Positions 40,761 through 49,115 of a DNA stretch of 64,000 bases are shown piece after piece. Numbering within the stretch: position 1 is the first letter of the stretch; every line of letters starts with the position of its first letter. The stretch spans positions 2,480,001-2,544,000 of the forward strand of contig CBDCDJ010000007.1 in assembly GCA_965215355.1 (NCBI GenBank), written 5' to 3'. The notes below the pieces were generated by a model. It did no database searches, was not told the DNA's origin, and saw only the letters and a program-made list of their open reading frames with translations. The position numbers and the translations under genes were made by a program. The stretch is from CBDCDJ01 sp965215355. Lineage in GTDB: Bacteria; Deinococcota; Deinococci; Deinococcales; Trueperaceae.

Positions 40761-40943
40761 GTGACCCTCCTCGAGATTGAGCGACTGCTCGTTATCAACA
40801 GCGTACAGCGAAATGAGAAACAGGTGAGTACAGGTGTCACACCTGAACGTCGGGGGTGGCGGCTGTGGTTAGAGTTGGTGCTTGTGGTGGACGCGTCGGT
40901 GGTGCGATGGTGTCGGCGCGTTGTTTATTGCCTGGGGGTGCGT

Positions 40944-40949
40944 TATCCT
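40944..40949 (+). promoter_or_regulatory. -10 box TATCCT, short-leader promoter
   Basis: Eight bases before the ATG of the nucleoside phosphorylase gene. The interval contains AAGG, so a very short leader is also possible. Confidence 0.45.
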
Positions 40950-40957
40950 CAAGGCTT

Positions 40958-41686
40958 ATGAGCCAATTTCACATCCACGCCGCAGCAACCGAGGTCGCGC
41001 CCTTCGTGTTGCTGCCCGGCGACCCGGGCCGGGCGACCTTTATCGCTGAAACGTTTCTTACGGAGCCGCAACTCTACAACCGCAACCGCCAACTTCTCGG
41101 CTACACGGGCACGTATCAGGGTCTGCGGGTGAGCGTGCAAACCACGGGGATGGGCTGCCCGAGCCTCGCCATCGTGGTGGAGGAACTGGTCAAGCTGGGG
41201 GCAAAAACCCTCGTCCGCGTCGGCACGGCGGGCATCGTCGACCCTGAGGTCGAGCCCGGCGACCTCGTCGTGGCCCTTTCGGCCGTCCCCGCCGACGGTA
41301 CCACCCGGATGTACTTGAACCACGCGCCCTACGCGCCCACGGCTGCTTACCGCGTGACCGAGGCGCTCGTCGCGGCCGCGCGGGATAACGAGCGCCGCCC
41401 CCACGTCGGGCTCGTCCAGACCGAGGACGCCTTTTACGCGACGACCCGGGACGACGTCGAACGGCTGTCGGCATTGGGCGTTTTGGCGGTCGAAATGGAG
41501 TCTTCGGCCTTGTTTTTACTTGGTAAACTGCGCAGGGTCGAGGTGGGAACCCTGCTGGTCGCTTCGAACTACATCGGCGACCCGGCGGTGGTGTCACCCG
41601 ACGTGATGACGAAAGGAATCGACGACATGGTCAAGGTTGCGTTGCAAGCAGGACTGAACTTGAAAAACTCGGAGGAGCGAGCGTGA
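40958..41686 (+). CDS. Nucleoside phosphorylase (DeoD/Udp family)
   Basis: Phosphorolytic cleavage of purine nucleosides or uridine (242 aa). The family signatures are present: FVLLPGDPGRATFIAETFL near the N-terminus (phosphate site), TTGMGCPSLAIVVEELVKLG, LVRVGTAGIVDPEVEPGDLV and GVLAVEMESSALFLLG (ribose-binding Glu-Met-Glu). The length fits hexameric PNP/uridine phosphorylase. Which base is used cannot be read safely. It overlaps the hydroxyacyl-CoA dehydrogenase gene by GTGA, although the two functions are not obviously linked. Confidence 0.9.
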   Translation: MSQFHIHAAATEVAPFVLLPGDPGRATFIAETFLTEPQLYNRNRQLLGYTGTYQGLRVSVQTTGMGCPSLAIVVEELVKLGAKTLVRVGTAGIVDPEVEPGDLVVALSAVPADGTTRMYLNHAPYAPTAAYRVTEALVAAARDNERRPHVGLVQTEDAFYATTRDDVERLSALGVLAVEMESSALFLLGKLRRVEVGTLLVASNYIGDPAVVSPDVMTKGIDDMVKVALQAGLNLKNSEERA

Positions 41687-42522
41687 TCGGCGTGGCGGGG
41701 GCGGGCACGATGGGCGCGGGCATCGCCCAGGCCTGCGCTGTCGCCGGACACGACGTGCTCCTTTACGACACGAGCGAGGCGGCTCGAGCGCGCGGCATCG
41801 AGGCCGTCAAGACGAGCCTCGCGCGCGTGGTCAAAAAGGGCAACCTGAGCGAAGACCGCAAGGCCGCCGCGCTGTCGCGCATCACGCTCGTCGGCGACCT
41901 CGACCAGTTCAAAAAGGTCGACATGGTCGTCGAGGCGATTTACGAAAACCTGGCGGCCAAGCGCGAGTTGTGGGAGAAGGTGGACAAAATTGCCAAGGAC
42001 GAGGCTATTCTGGCGAGCAACACCTCGAGCCTGTCCATCACCGAACTCGCCTCGTTCGTGAGCAAGCCCGAGCGTTTCTGCGGTCTGCACTTTTTCAACC
42101 CGGTGCCGGTGTTGCCCCTCGTCGAGGTGGTGCGCGGGTTGCGCACCGCGGACGCGACCCTAAAAGAAGTGACGGAGTTTGTCGAAGGCCTCGGCAAAAC
42201 GCCCATCGTCTGCGAGGACAAACCCGGCTTTATCGTCAACCGTCTGCTCGTGCCTTACATGAACGACGCCGTCCACGCGCTCAGCGAGGGCGTCGCCAGC
42301 GCCGAGGACATCGACCGAGCGATGAAGCTCGGGGCCAACATGCCTATCGGCCCGCTGGCACTGGCCGACCTGGTCGGTCTGGACGTGGCTTTGGCCGCCG
42401 GGGAATCGCTCTACAACGAGTTTCAAGACGCCAAGTTCCGCGTCGCCCCGCTGGTGCGCCAGATGGTGCGCGCGGGCAAGCTCGGCCGCAAGACGGGTGA
42501 GGGGTTTTACAAGTACGAGTAG
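41683..42522 (+). CDS. 3-hydroxyacyl-CoA dehydrogenase (3-hydroxybutyryl-CoA dehydrogenase type)
   Basis: NAD(P)-dependent dehydrogenase of acyl-CoA metabolism (279 aa). Rossmann start MIGVAGAGTMGAGIAQACAV, active-site segment ILASNTSSLSITELASF, catalytic His in CGLHFFNPVPVLPLVEVVRG, and C-domain PGFIVNRLLVPYMNDAVHAL. The length and layout are those of single-domain HbdA/PaaH enzymes that interconvert acetoacetyl-CoA and 3-hydroxybutyryl-CoA. GTG start at 41683 in a GTGA overlap. The enoyl-CoA hydratase 148 bases downstream would supply its substrate. Confidence 0.93.
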   Translation: MIGVAGAGTMGAGIAQACAVAGHDVLLYDTSEAARARGIEAVKTSLARVVKKGNLSEDRKAAALSRITLVGDLDQFKKVDMVVEAIYENLAAKRELWEKVDKIAKDEAILASNTSSLSITELASFVSKPERFCGLHFFNPVPVLPLVEVVRGLRTADATLKEVTEFVEGLGKTPIVCEDKPGFIVNRLLVPYMNDAVHALSEGVASAEDIDRAMKLGANMPIGPLALADLVGLDVALAAGESLYNEFQDAKFRVAPLVRQMVRAGKLGRKTGEGFYKYE

Positions 42523-42580
42523 TCAGGATTCGGTAGGCGGTAGTTCGGTAGATGAGGTGGGAGGTAGAGAAGGTGGAGAG

Positions 42581-42601
42581 CAAAAGCTTTTGACCTTTTT
42601 T
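42581..42601 (+). terminator. Terminator after the hydroxyacyl-CoA dehydrogenase gene
   Basis: CAAAAGCTTTTG (12-bp palindrome, 42581-42592), then GACC and a run of six T. Weak stem but good U-tract. Confidence 0.5.
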
Positions 42602-42605
42602 GACT

Positions 42606-42628
42606 TTCAACCCGGTCCTCGGTACTTT
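42606..42628. repeat. Dispersed intergenic repeat, copy 2
   Basis: TTCAACCCGGTCCTCGGTAC followed by TTT, 80 bases after a stop codon. Best match to copies at 33087 and 52009. Confidence 0.65.
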
Positions 42629-42649
42629 TCCCTCAAGCTTCAGTCAGAG

Positions 42650-42672
42650 ACGAACATGGAGGCACGAACATG
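42650..42672. repeat. 14-bp tandem duplication at a start codon
   Basis: ACGAACATGGAGGC (42650-42663) followed by ACGAACATG (42664-42672). The first copy provides the GGAGG ribosome binding site and the second the ATG of the enoyl-CoA hydratase gene. Confidence 0.8.
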
Positions 42673-43485
42673 AGCGACGACGTAAGCCCTAACGAAGACA
42701 ACTTGGTCGACGAGTTCGACTTTTTGACCTACGAGGTCGAAGACGGGGTGGCCGTCGTCACCGTCAACCGGCCCGACGCGCTGAACGCGCTGAACGGCGA
42801 CCTGCTGCTCGAGCTGAGCCTCGCTTTCGAACTCGCCGAGGCCGACCTGGAGGTGCGCGCGCTCATTGTTACCGGGAGCGGGCGGGCCTTCGTCGCCGGG
42901 GCGGACATCGCCAACTTGCAGAAACTGAGCGACCCGTTCAGCGGCCGGGAGGCGTCTCTGGCGGGGCAAGACGTGATGAACACCTTGGCGGCGCTGCCCG
43001 TGCCCACCATCGCCGCCGTCAACGGTTTCGCGCTGGGGGGCGGGCTCGAGCTGGCCCTCGCCGCCGACCTGCGCGTGGCGAGCGAAGGCGCGCGCTTAGG
43101 GTTGCCCGAGGTCAGCTTGGGGCTTATCCCCGGGTACGGCGGCACGCAGCGCCTGGCGCGGCTCGTCGGCATGGGCCGCGCCCTCGACCTCGTCTACACC
43201 GGGCGGCACGTCAAGGCCGACGAAGCCCTGCAGCTCGGCATCGTCAACCGCGTCGCCCCGGACGCGCTTGTTGCCGCCAAAGACCTGGCCGCCCAGATCC
43301 TCAAAAACGCGCCCGTCGCGCTCGGACTCGCCAAAGAGGCGGTCGTGCGCGGGCTCGACGTGACCTTGAACCAGGGTCTCGAGATAGAAGCCGACCTGTT
43401 CGGCATCGTCTCGACCACCGAGGACATGAACGAAGGCACGACGGCCTTTTTGGAAAAGCGCGCCGCCGAGTTCAAGGGTAGGTAG
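42670..43485 (+). CDS. Enoyl-CoA hydratase/isomerase family protein
   Basis: Crotonase-fold enzyme (271 aa) hydrating trans-2-enoyl-CoA. The N-terminal ~20 residues are acidic (DDVSPNEDNLVDEFDF). The oxyanion-hole segments are AFVAGADIANLQK near residue 80 and NGFALGGGLELALAADLRVA near 120, with the catalytic Glu region LGLPEVSLGLIPGYGGTQRLARLVG. GGAGG lies 7 bases before the ATG, both formed by a 14-bp duplication. It pairs functionally with the upstream 3-hydroxyacyl-CoA dehydrogenase. Confidence 0.93.
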   Translation: MSDDVSPNEDNLVDEFDFLTYEVEDGVAVVTVNRPDALNALNGDLLLELSLAFELAEADLEVRALIVTGSGRAFVAGADIANLQKLSDPFSGREASLAGQDVMNTLAALPVPTIAAVNGFALGGGLELALAADLRVASEGARLGLPEVSLGLIPGYGGTQRLARLVGMGRALDLVYTGRHVKADEALQLGIVNRVAPDALVAAKDLAAQILKNAPVALGLAKEAVVRGLDVTLNQGLEIEADLFGIVSTTEDMNEGTTAFLEKRAAEFKGR

Positions 43486-43495
43486 CGCCGGTTCA

Positions 43496-43531
43496 CCAAA
43501 CCTGAGACGAGTCTCGGACGAACGGGTTTGG
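43496..43531. terminator. Branched hairpin after enoyl-CoA hydratase
   Basis: CCAAACC (43496-43502) and GGTTTGG (43525-43531) enclose a nested GAGAC-GA-GTCTC stem. It lies between convergent genes; no U-tract. Confidence 0.5.
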
Positions 43532-43604
43532 AGACGTTACTTGTTCGTCGGTGCTCGGTTTCTGGTCCGACAACCAAAATCAAGAACCGACAACTCTTTA
43601 TCCC

Positions 43605-43635
43605 TTTAACTCGGTACTTTCAACTCGGTACTTTC
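43605..43635. repeat. Dispersed intergenic repeat, copy 3 (tandem)
   Basis: TTTAACTCGGTACTTT and CAACTCGGTACTTTC in tandem, just past the stop of the SPOR gene. Confidence 0.65.
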
Positions 43636-43643
43636 TTCTCAAG

Positions 43644-44763
43644 CTAGCGCTCGAGCAACACGTAAACGAGCGCGTCCGCGCCGTCCAAGGTGACGAGGAC
43701 GTCCTGCCGCGCCCACAGCGGCGTGCCGGTTACAGCTCGCCACGGTTTGGTCACGCCGGCAGCGGCAAGTTCGGTGTACCCGTCGGCGGCGAGGGCCTGC
43801 CACCCGTCGCCCTGCACCGTCGCCCCGCTTGCCGCCCCAGCTTCGTAAAGCGGCGGGAGCGTGGGCACCTCGGGCACGGGCGCGCCTACACTTTGCAGTT
43901 CCGGCCCGGCCGCGGCCCCCGTACCGGGCCGCCCCAACACCGGAAGCCGCTCACGAAAGCCGGTCGCGGGGTCGAAGCGTTCGGCGAGGACGAGAAACGG
44001 CGCGGCGTCGGTGTTTTCCGGGGCGAAGACAAACGTCTCCAGCTCGGCGACGCTCAAACCGAACTGGACGCGCGAGGTTGCCGAGCACCGTCTGCCGGTA
44101 GCTTTCCCGCTCCGGCGCGCTCAAGGTGGGCCGGTCGTCGGGCCACAAGGGAAAGTTGTAGACGCGCACGACCGTGCCGTCGTCTTGCGGCGCGGCGCGC
44201 CAGGCCGAAAAACTGGGCGGCGTGGCCGTGCCGTCGAGCAGCGTGTAAGTGGCCTGTTGGACGGCGTCGCGGGGTTGCACCCGCAGCGCGACGCCGCCCC
44301 GCCAGGGCAACACCTGCAACCCCACCGTGTCCAGGGGGTAAGCGCCGAGCAGCGCGGGCGCGAGCGGGCTCAGACCCGCCGGCACGTTCTCGGCGAGCGC
44401 GGGCGTCGGGCGGCTGTCCCCGAGGGCGGGCAGCGCGGCGGCGTAGCGCGCCGCCGCCTCCCGGTTGGCGAACGCGCCCACGCGGATGCGGTAGACGAGC
44501 CCCTGCGGGGTGGGCACGGTGAGCAGGTAAGCCGGGTAACCTTGGCGCGACAGGTCAGCGACCAAGCTCAGGGCGCGCTCCTGGCTCGAGACCGCCACCA
44601 CCTGCACCGTGTAGGACATGGCCTGGCCCCAGGCCGCCAGCAAAACGCACAGAGCCAAAACGGCGCGGCGCAAAGAGACCGGCGCCCGTCGCCCAGTGCG
44701 GTTGGGAGCGTACCCCAGCTCGGGGCGCGGTCGTGGCTTGACGCGCTTCGGCTTGAAAGGCAA
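43644..44763 (-). pseudogene. SPOR-domain protein, frameshifted
   Basis: Two frames that join into one ~372-residue protein. The first (from TTG at 44763, with AAGGAAG 5 bases upstream) has a basic start, the membrane segment AVLALCVLLAAWGQAMS and a SPOR domain (YTVQVVAVSSQERALSLVAD, VYRIRVGAFANREAAARYAA), normally a peptidoglycan binder. The reading then moves frame inside CGCGCG at 44069-44074, after RQTVLGNLA. The downstream frame carries VQFGLSVAELETFVFAPENT, then LVLAERFDPATGFRERLPVL and ends DALVYVLLER. Loss of two bases or gain of one explains it. It could be a real mutation, a slippage site or a sequencing error. Periplasmic, membrane-anchored. Confidence 0.75.
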
Positions 44764-44958
44764 ACCGTCTTCCTTTCGACCCCGCAGCGGCGGAGTCACC
44801 GAATTGTATCCCTCAGCGCGCGCGCAGGGGTGTGCGTTTACGCTGAACACCCCGAGCGAAGCCGGCGCAAGCGGCCAGACGTTGTTCGACCCGTTCGCAC
44901 CCTGCAGGAGCGTGGGCGGGGGTCTCAACCTCGAGCCCGCCGAGACGTCCGCGGGCGC

Positions 44959-45732
44959 TCAAAAATCCTTGCGCTCAAAGATGACCACGGCGACGGCCGC
45001 AAAAACCGCGCTGTACAGGGCGATGAGGGCTAGAACCCAGCCCGTCCCGGCCACCGGCGACACGTAAGCGTTCAACTGCGAGGTCAGCAGGTACGGCCCC
45101 AGGCTCGGGAACACCACCAGCAGTTGCATGAAGATGAGGACCGACAACGTCGCCAGAGCGCCCGCCGAGGCGTTCATGAAGATGACCGTGAACAAGACCG
45201 CCAGCAAGCTGATAGGCACCAAACTCGCGGCGGCGACGAGGTAAGCCCGCGCGAGTTCCGCCAAGGCCACGGGCGCAACCATCGTGCCCGCACCGAGCAA
45301 GCCGCCGACGCCCACGCCCGTGCCGCCGACAAAGTTTCCGAAGCCGAGCGGCGACCCGGCTGTAAGCGACAACAAAAAGAAAAACGCCAACAACATAAAC
45401 GGATACACCGCCGCGACCAGCAACTTGGCTGACAGCCACTGCGAGCGCGTCACCGGCCGCAACAACACCGTCGGCAGCGTGCCGTAGGCGATTTCGATGC
45501 CGAGCAGTTCGGCGCTGGCTATGGCGACGAGGAGCGGCAACAAAAACTCCATGCTCGAGAGCAGACTCAGCGCGGGCACCTGAAACGCCGACACGATGAA
45601 AAACCCGTAAACGCTGTAAATCCCCGGCGCGTAGGCCCACAGCAGCGGAAACACCGTCAGTAAGACGAGGCTGAAGCGCAGGCTGCTGAGGCGAAACAGT
45701 TTGCCGAACTCCAAACTCAGCAGGTTGCTCAC
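44959..45732 (-). CDS. ABC-2 type transporter permease
   Basis: Membrane subunit of an ABC-2 transporter (257 aa), six helices. Segments ELLGIEIAYGTLPTVLLRPVTRSQWLSAKLL (read in parts: IAYGTLPTVLLRPVTRSQWL) are typical of the NatB/CcmB-like groups, in which a conserved Glu-rich region precedes helix 3. The last helix is followed by FERKDF. The start is GTG at 45732 in a GTGA overlap with the ATPase gene. Export function likely; substrate unknown. Confidence 0.88.
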   Translation of the reverse strand: MSNLLSLEFGKLFRLSSLRFSLVLLTVFPLLWAYAPGIYSVYGFFIVSAFQVPALSLLSSMEFLLPLLVAIASAELLGIEIAYGTLPTVLLRPVTRSQWLSAKLLVAAVYPFMLLAFFFLLSLTAGSPLGFGNFVGGTGVGVGGLLGAGTMVAPVALAELARAYLVAAASLVPISLLAVLFTVIFMNASAGALATLSVLIFMQLLVVFPSLGPYLLTSQLNAYVSPVAGTGWVLALIALYSAVFAAVAVVIFERKDF

Positions 45733-46763
45733 AGTTCAGCCTCCAAAACCTCGTCCGGTTGCTGGGCAGGCTGAAGTTCACCGGATCGCAGCTCACCGGG
45801 TCGCAGCTCGCCCGGTTGAGGCTCCGCGCCTGTAGGCACGCTTGTAGACAGCGGCCTGGCGCGCTCTTGCAGCCGTTCGCGGTAGTAAGCGCGCAGGTCG
45901 AAGGTGTCGCGGCCCAGCTCGAACAAAGGGACGGCGGCCGCGGCGAGCACCCCGCCGACCTCGCCCAGGGCGTGCCGGTCCTCTAAAACGAACACGACCT
46001 CGTCGCCGCGCGTCGCGACGTGGCGAACGAAGGGTTGCGTTTCCAGCGCCAGCTTGGCGGCCAGCGCGTCGCCGGCCCGCAGCCGGTAGCGGTCGCGCCG
46101 CTCGGACAAGTCCACTTCGTCGATGAGCGCCCCCTCCTCGACGATGCCGACCCGCGAACAGTAAGCCACGACCTCGTCTAAGTGGTGGGTCGACAGCAGT
46201 ACGGCCGTGCCGCTGCGCGCCGCGTCCCGCAACACCGAGTGGACGAGGTGCAAACTTAAGGGGTCCATTCCGCTCGCGGGCTCGTCCAGGATGAGCACGT
46301 CGGGCCGGGTCAGCAGGGCCGCCGCGACGCCCAAGCGTTGCCGCATCCCGAGGCTGTAAACCCCGACCTTGCGCTCGGCGGCGTAGCTCAGCTCGAGCAA
46401 ATCCAACACCTCGCCGATGCGGCTGTCGCTCACGCCCCCGGCCAGCCGCGCGTGCAGCTTCAAGTTGCCGCGGCCGCTCAAGTACGGGTAAAAGGCGGCG
46501 GGCGCTTCGACCACCGCGCCGAGCTGACGGCGCACCGCCGGCTTTTCGAACGGGTCGACCCCGAGCAAGCGCACGCTGCCCGAACTCGGAAACGCCAAAC
46601 CCGACACGAGCCGGATGACGGTCGTCTTGCCCGCCCCGTTCGGCCCGACGAGCGCGTAGACCTCGCCGGGATTCACCCGGAAGGTGATGTCCCAAACGAC
46701 CGGGCGAGAGCCGTAACGCTTGGTCAGGCTTTCGGTCTCGATAGACGCCGTTTGTGTCGACAC
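45729..46763 (-). CDS. ABC-2 type transporter ATP-binding protein
   Basis: ATPase (344 aa). Walker A LVGPNGAGKTT near residue 38, signature YSLGMRQRLGVAAALL, Walker B VLILDEPASGMDP and switch LLSTHHLDEV. After the ATPase core a ~100-residue domain follows and then a Pro/Gly/Glu-rich tail with PGELRPGELRSGELQPAQQP, made by a 15-bp tandem repeat, so probably disordered. GTG at 46763 is taken as start because GAGGAG is 5 bases upstream (46768-46773); an earlier ATG has no such site. Co-translated with its permease. Confidence 0.92.
   Translation of the reverse strand: MSTQTASIETESLTKRYGSRPVVWDITFRVNPGEVYALVGPNGAGKTTVIRLVSGLAFPSSGSVRLLGVDPFEKPAVRRQLGAVVEAPAAFYPYLSGRGNLKLHARLAGGVSDSRIGEVLDLLELSYAAERKVGVYSLGMRQRLGVAAALLTRPDVLILDEPASGMDPLSLHLVHSVLRDAARSGTAVLLSTHHLDEVVAYCSRVGIVEEGALIDEVDLSERRDRYRLRAGDALAAKLALETQPFVRHVATRGDEVVFVLEDRHALGEVGGVLAAAAVPLFELGRDTFDLRAYYRERLQERARPLSTSVPTGAEPQPGELRPGELRSGELQPAQQPDEVLEAEL
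45777..45821. repeat. 15-bp tandem repeat at the ATPase gene end
   Basis: TTCACCGGATCGCAG, CTCACCGGGTCGCAG and CTCGCCCGGTTGAGG in succession (45777-45791, 45792-45806, 45807-45821), encoding PGELR-like pentapeptides. Confidence 0.8.
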
Positions 46764-46922
46764 GCAGACTCCTCTTGTGAGCAAGTCTACGAAAGGTTCA
46801 GGAGCACCGGAATGGCATTTTTCTCGTTTCCACCCTCACGTACCCCGTTCGTCACGTTTGAAAACCCCAGCCAGCTTCTGCGAGAGCGGGAGAGACCTAA
46901 AGCCTTGCAACACCTTGTTGCG

Positions 46923-48401
46923 TCACTCGCTACTCGGTTCTCGGTCCTCGGTCCTCTCAACGCCGAGACGCTTGGGGTCGTCGCGTCCGCTCAGCGAGGC
47001 GTCCAGGACGCGTTCCAAGACCCGGTCGACGGCCTCGTCGAAGTCGCTGGCCTCGATGACCGGGACGTGCTCGCTGTCGGCGCGCCTGGCGAGGTAGTCG
47101 TGAATCATGCGAATCTCTTCGAAGTGAGCGAGGTAACCTCCTTGCGCGCGCTTGTTTTTGGTCTCCGTCTCCCGCGTGGCGAAGTGGCTGCGGTGCTGCT
47201 CCTCGTCGGCGACGACCAGGACCAGCTCGAGCACGGTCGCGTCTTCAAAGCCTTCCAGCGGCAGCAAACCCGGCACCAGGTGGACGCCCTCGACGATGAC
47301 GGAGGTCGCCTCCACGACGCTGCGCTCGACGATGGCGGTCAGCGCGGTGCCGAGTTGCTGGGCTTGGCCCTGAAAACCGCGGGTGACGCGCTTGCGTTTG
47401 GGTTTGGCGTTGGCCTGCTCGCTCGGCAGCAGGTCGCTGCGCCAGGCGGTGAAGCTCGAGCGGTGCAGGCTCGGGCTGAGCTGCGGGCTGATGAGTGAGC
47501 GCAGCGCCTCGCGAATCGCGTCGGACGACACCACCCGGCGAATGCCGAGCCGGTAGGCGAGTTCGGCCGCCAACGACGACTTGCCCACCCCCGGCGCGCC
47601 GCCGACGAGGACGATAACGGGCCGGTCCGGGCGGCGCACGCTGCGCATGAGGTCGAAGCGGCGCGCGAACTCCTCCCCGGCCTCCTCCAGCAAAAACGCC
47701 CCCACCTCGCGGTGCAGCTCGTCGCGGTCGACGTCGCTCACGCCCTTGTGAAGGAGGACGTTCTCCAGGTGTTTCGCGAAGGTGTAGGACTGTTCCGGCC
47801 CCAAGCCTATCGCCATCATCGACTGCGCCAAGATGCCGCGCGAAAAGGGAAAACGCACGCCGCCGTCCTCGACGACCTGCACCTCGAAGGCCGCGCCGGT
47901 CTGCGTCTCGTAGCGGATGCGCGCGTCGCGGCCGAAGCGGCCCTCGAGCGCCAGCGCGACGAGGTGGCGCAGTTCCAGCTCGCTGACAAAGCGGTAGCCT
48001 TTGCTCCGCAAAGACTGCTCGACCTCGCCCACCACCGCGCGCGCTTCTTTGAAGCGGAGACCGACAGACTCCAAAGACTTCGCCAAGACTCGCTTCGAGA
48101 AGGGCGTGGCGGTGTCGTCGGCCTGCACTTCTAAAGGCACGAACGGCGGCGTCTGCACCCGAAAACGCTCGGCAGCCTCGCTCGAGACCAGGTCTTCCAG
48201 CGTTTTAGCGACCCGGTCGACGAGTTTCTCGAGCTTGACCGTCTTGACGCCCCCGCCGCGGTAGTGCTTCTCGACCGCGCGCGCGATGCGGATGGCCTCG
48301 TCGGTCGGCACCCCGACCCCCTGCAGCGACTCGACGATTTCCCCGACCGAAAACGCGTAAGAGGTGTCGTCGCCCTTGACGCGCAGTTCGCGGCGCTTCA
48401 C
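46923..48401 (-). CDS. 2-phosphoglycerate kinase-like protein with three ATP-cone-like modules
   Basis: P-loop kinase-like protein (492 aa). The C-terminal half has Walker A VLVGGAPGVGKSSLAAELA near residue 265, RRVVSSDAIREALRSLI and SVIVEGVHLVPGLL, the layout of archaeal 2-phosphoglycerate kinase (COG2074). The N-terminal ~245 residues contain three consecutive ATP-cone-like units: SYAFSVGEIVESLQGVGVP, TPFSKRVLAKSLESVGLRFK and FPFSRGILAQSMMAIGLGPE, each followed by an amphipathic helix pair. Archaeal enzymes have one cone. The start codon at 48401 is consistent with a short N-terminus before the first cone. In methanogens the enzyme leads to cyclic 2,3-diphosphoglycerate. The bacterial substrate is uncertain. 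Confidence 0.82.
   Translation of the reverse strand: MKRRELRVKGDDTSYAFSVGEIVESLQGVGVPTDEAIRIARAVEKHYRGGGVKTVKLEKLVDRVAKTLEDLVSSEAAERFRVQTPPFVPLEVQADDTATPFSKRVLAKSLESVGLRFKEARAVVGEVEQSLRSKGYRFVSELELRHLVALALEGRFGRDARIRYETQTGAAFEVQVVEDGGVRFPFSRGILAQSMMAIGLGPEQSYTFAKHLENVLLHKGVSDVDRDELHREVGAFLLEEAGEEFARRFDLMRSVRRPDRPVIVLVGGAPGVGKSSLAAELAYRLGIRRVVSSDAIREALRSLISPQLSPSLHRSSFTAWRSDLLPSEQANAKPKRKRVTRGFQGQAQQLGTALTAIVERSVVEATSVIVEGVHLVPGLLPLEGFEDATVLELVLVVADEEQHRSHFATRETETKNKRAQGGYLAHFEEIRMIHDYLARRADSEHVPVIEASDFDEAVDRVLERVLDASLSGRDDPKRLGVERTEDREPSSE
46931..46960. repeat. Dispersed intergenic repeat, copy 4 (diverged)
   Basis: TACTCGGTTCTCGGTCCTCG followed by GTCCTCTCAA. It overlaps the last codons of the 2-phosphoglycerate kinase-like gene, whose C-terminus (RTEDREPSSE) is encoded by it. 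Confidence 0.5.
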
Positions 48402-48476
48402 GCGGATGCCCCGCTGCGGAGGAGCGTTTCTTGCTCCCCAACTCCCCAGCGCCCCAGCTCCCCGTCTCTCAGCACC

Positions 48477-49115
48477 TCACACCGACCCGACGTCGGCGGT
48501 GCGGAACAGCTCGAGCACACTCTTCAAGACGTTCCCGGTCAAACCCCAGATGAGCCGCTCGCCGTAAGGGTAAAAGTGGAGGCGGCGGCGGTACTGCATC
48601 ATTTGGCGCTCCTCGGCGTAGGGCCGCACGTCCAGCAGCGCGTCGAGCGGCGCGGTAAAGGCGCCCGACACTTCGGCCGGGTTGAGGGTCAAATCCTGCG
48701 GCCAGGGCAGCGCCGCCACGACCGGCGTGACGATGTAGCGCGCCGGCGACGGGTGCTCGTCCAAGTGGCCGAGCAGGGCGCTCGTGGGCACGTCCAAACC
48801 GACCTCTTCAAACGTCTCACGCCGCGCCGCGTCGTTCACACTTTCGCCCGCGTCCACGCGACCCCCCGGAAACGAGATTTGCGAGGCGTGGCTGCTGAGG
48901 CCGCTGGCGCGCACCGTAAACAGCAGCTCCACGCCCGCGTCGCCGTACAGCAAAGGCACGAGCACAGCCGCTCGGCGGAACCCCTCGAGGTGCAGGGTTT
49001 CTCGGGGGCGCGCCGCGAGGGCGGCGCGCAGCACTTCGGGCTCTGTCACTGCGGGCTCTGTAACTTTAGGTGTCACTTCAGGCTCTGTCCTCTGCACCCT
49101 AGAGCGCGTCTGCAT
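48477..49115 (-). CDS. Nudix hydrolase, coenzyme A pyrophosphatase type
   Basis: Hydrolyses nucleoside diphosphate derivatives, probably CoA (212 aa). ELLFTVRASGLSSHASQISF is the UPF0035 motif of CoA-type Nudix enzymes, directly followed by the Nudix box GGRVDAGESVNDAARRETFE with EVGL. The N-terminus carries EPEVTPKVTEPAVTEPEV, low-complexity residues from a short repeat (49040-49090). It overlaps the end of the mazG gene by 17 bases, so the two are co-transcribed. Confidence 0.92.
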   Translation of the reverse strand: MQTRSRVQRTEPEVTPKVTEPAVTEPEVLRAALAARPRETLHLEGFRRAAVLVPLLYGDAGVELLFTVRASGLSSHASQISFPGGRVDAGESVNDAARRETFEEVGLDVPTSALLGHLDEHPSPARYIVTPVVAALPWPQDLTLNPAEVSGAFTAPLDALLDVRPYAEERQMMQYRRRLHFYPYGERLIWGLTGNVLKSVLELFRTADVGSV

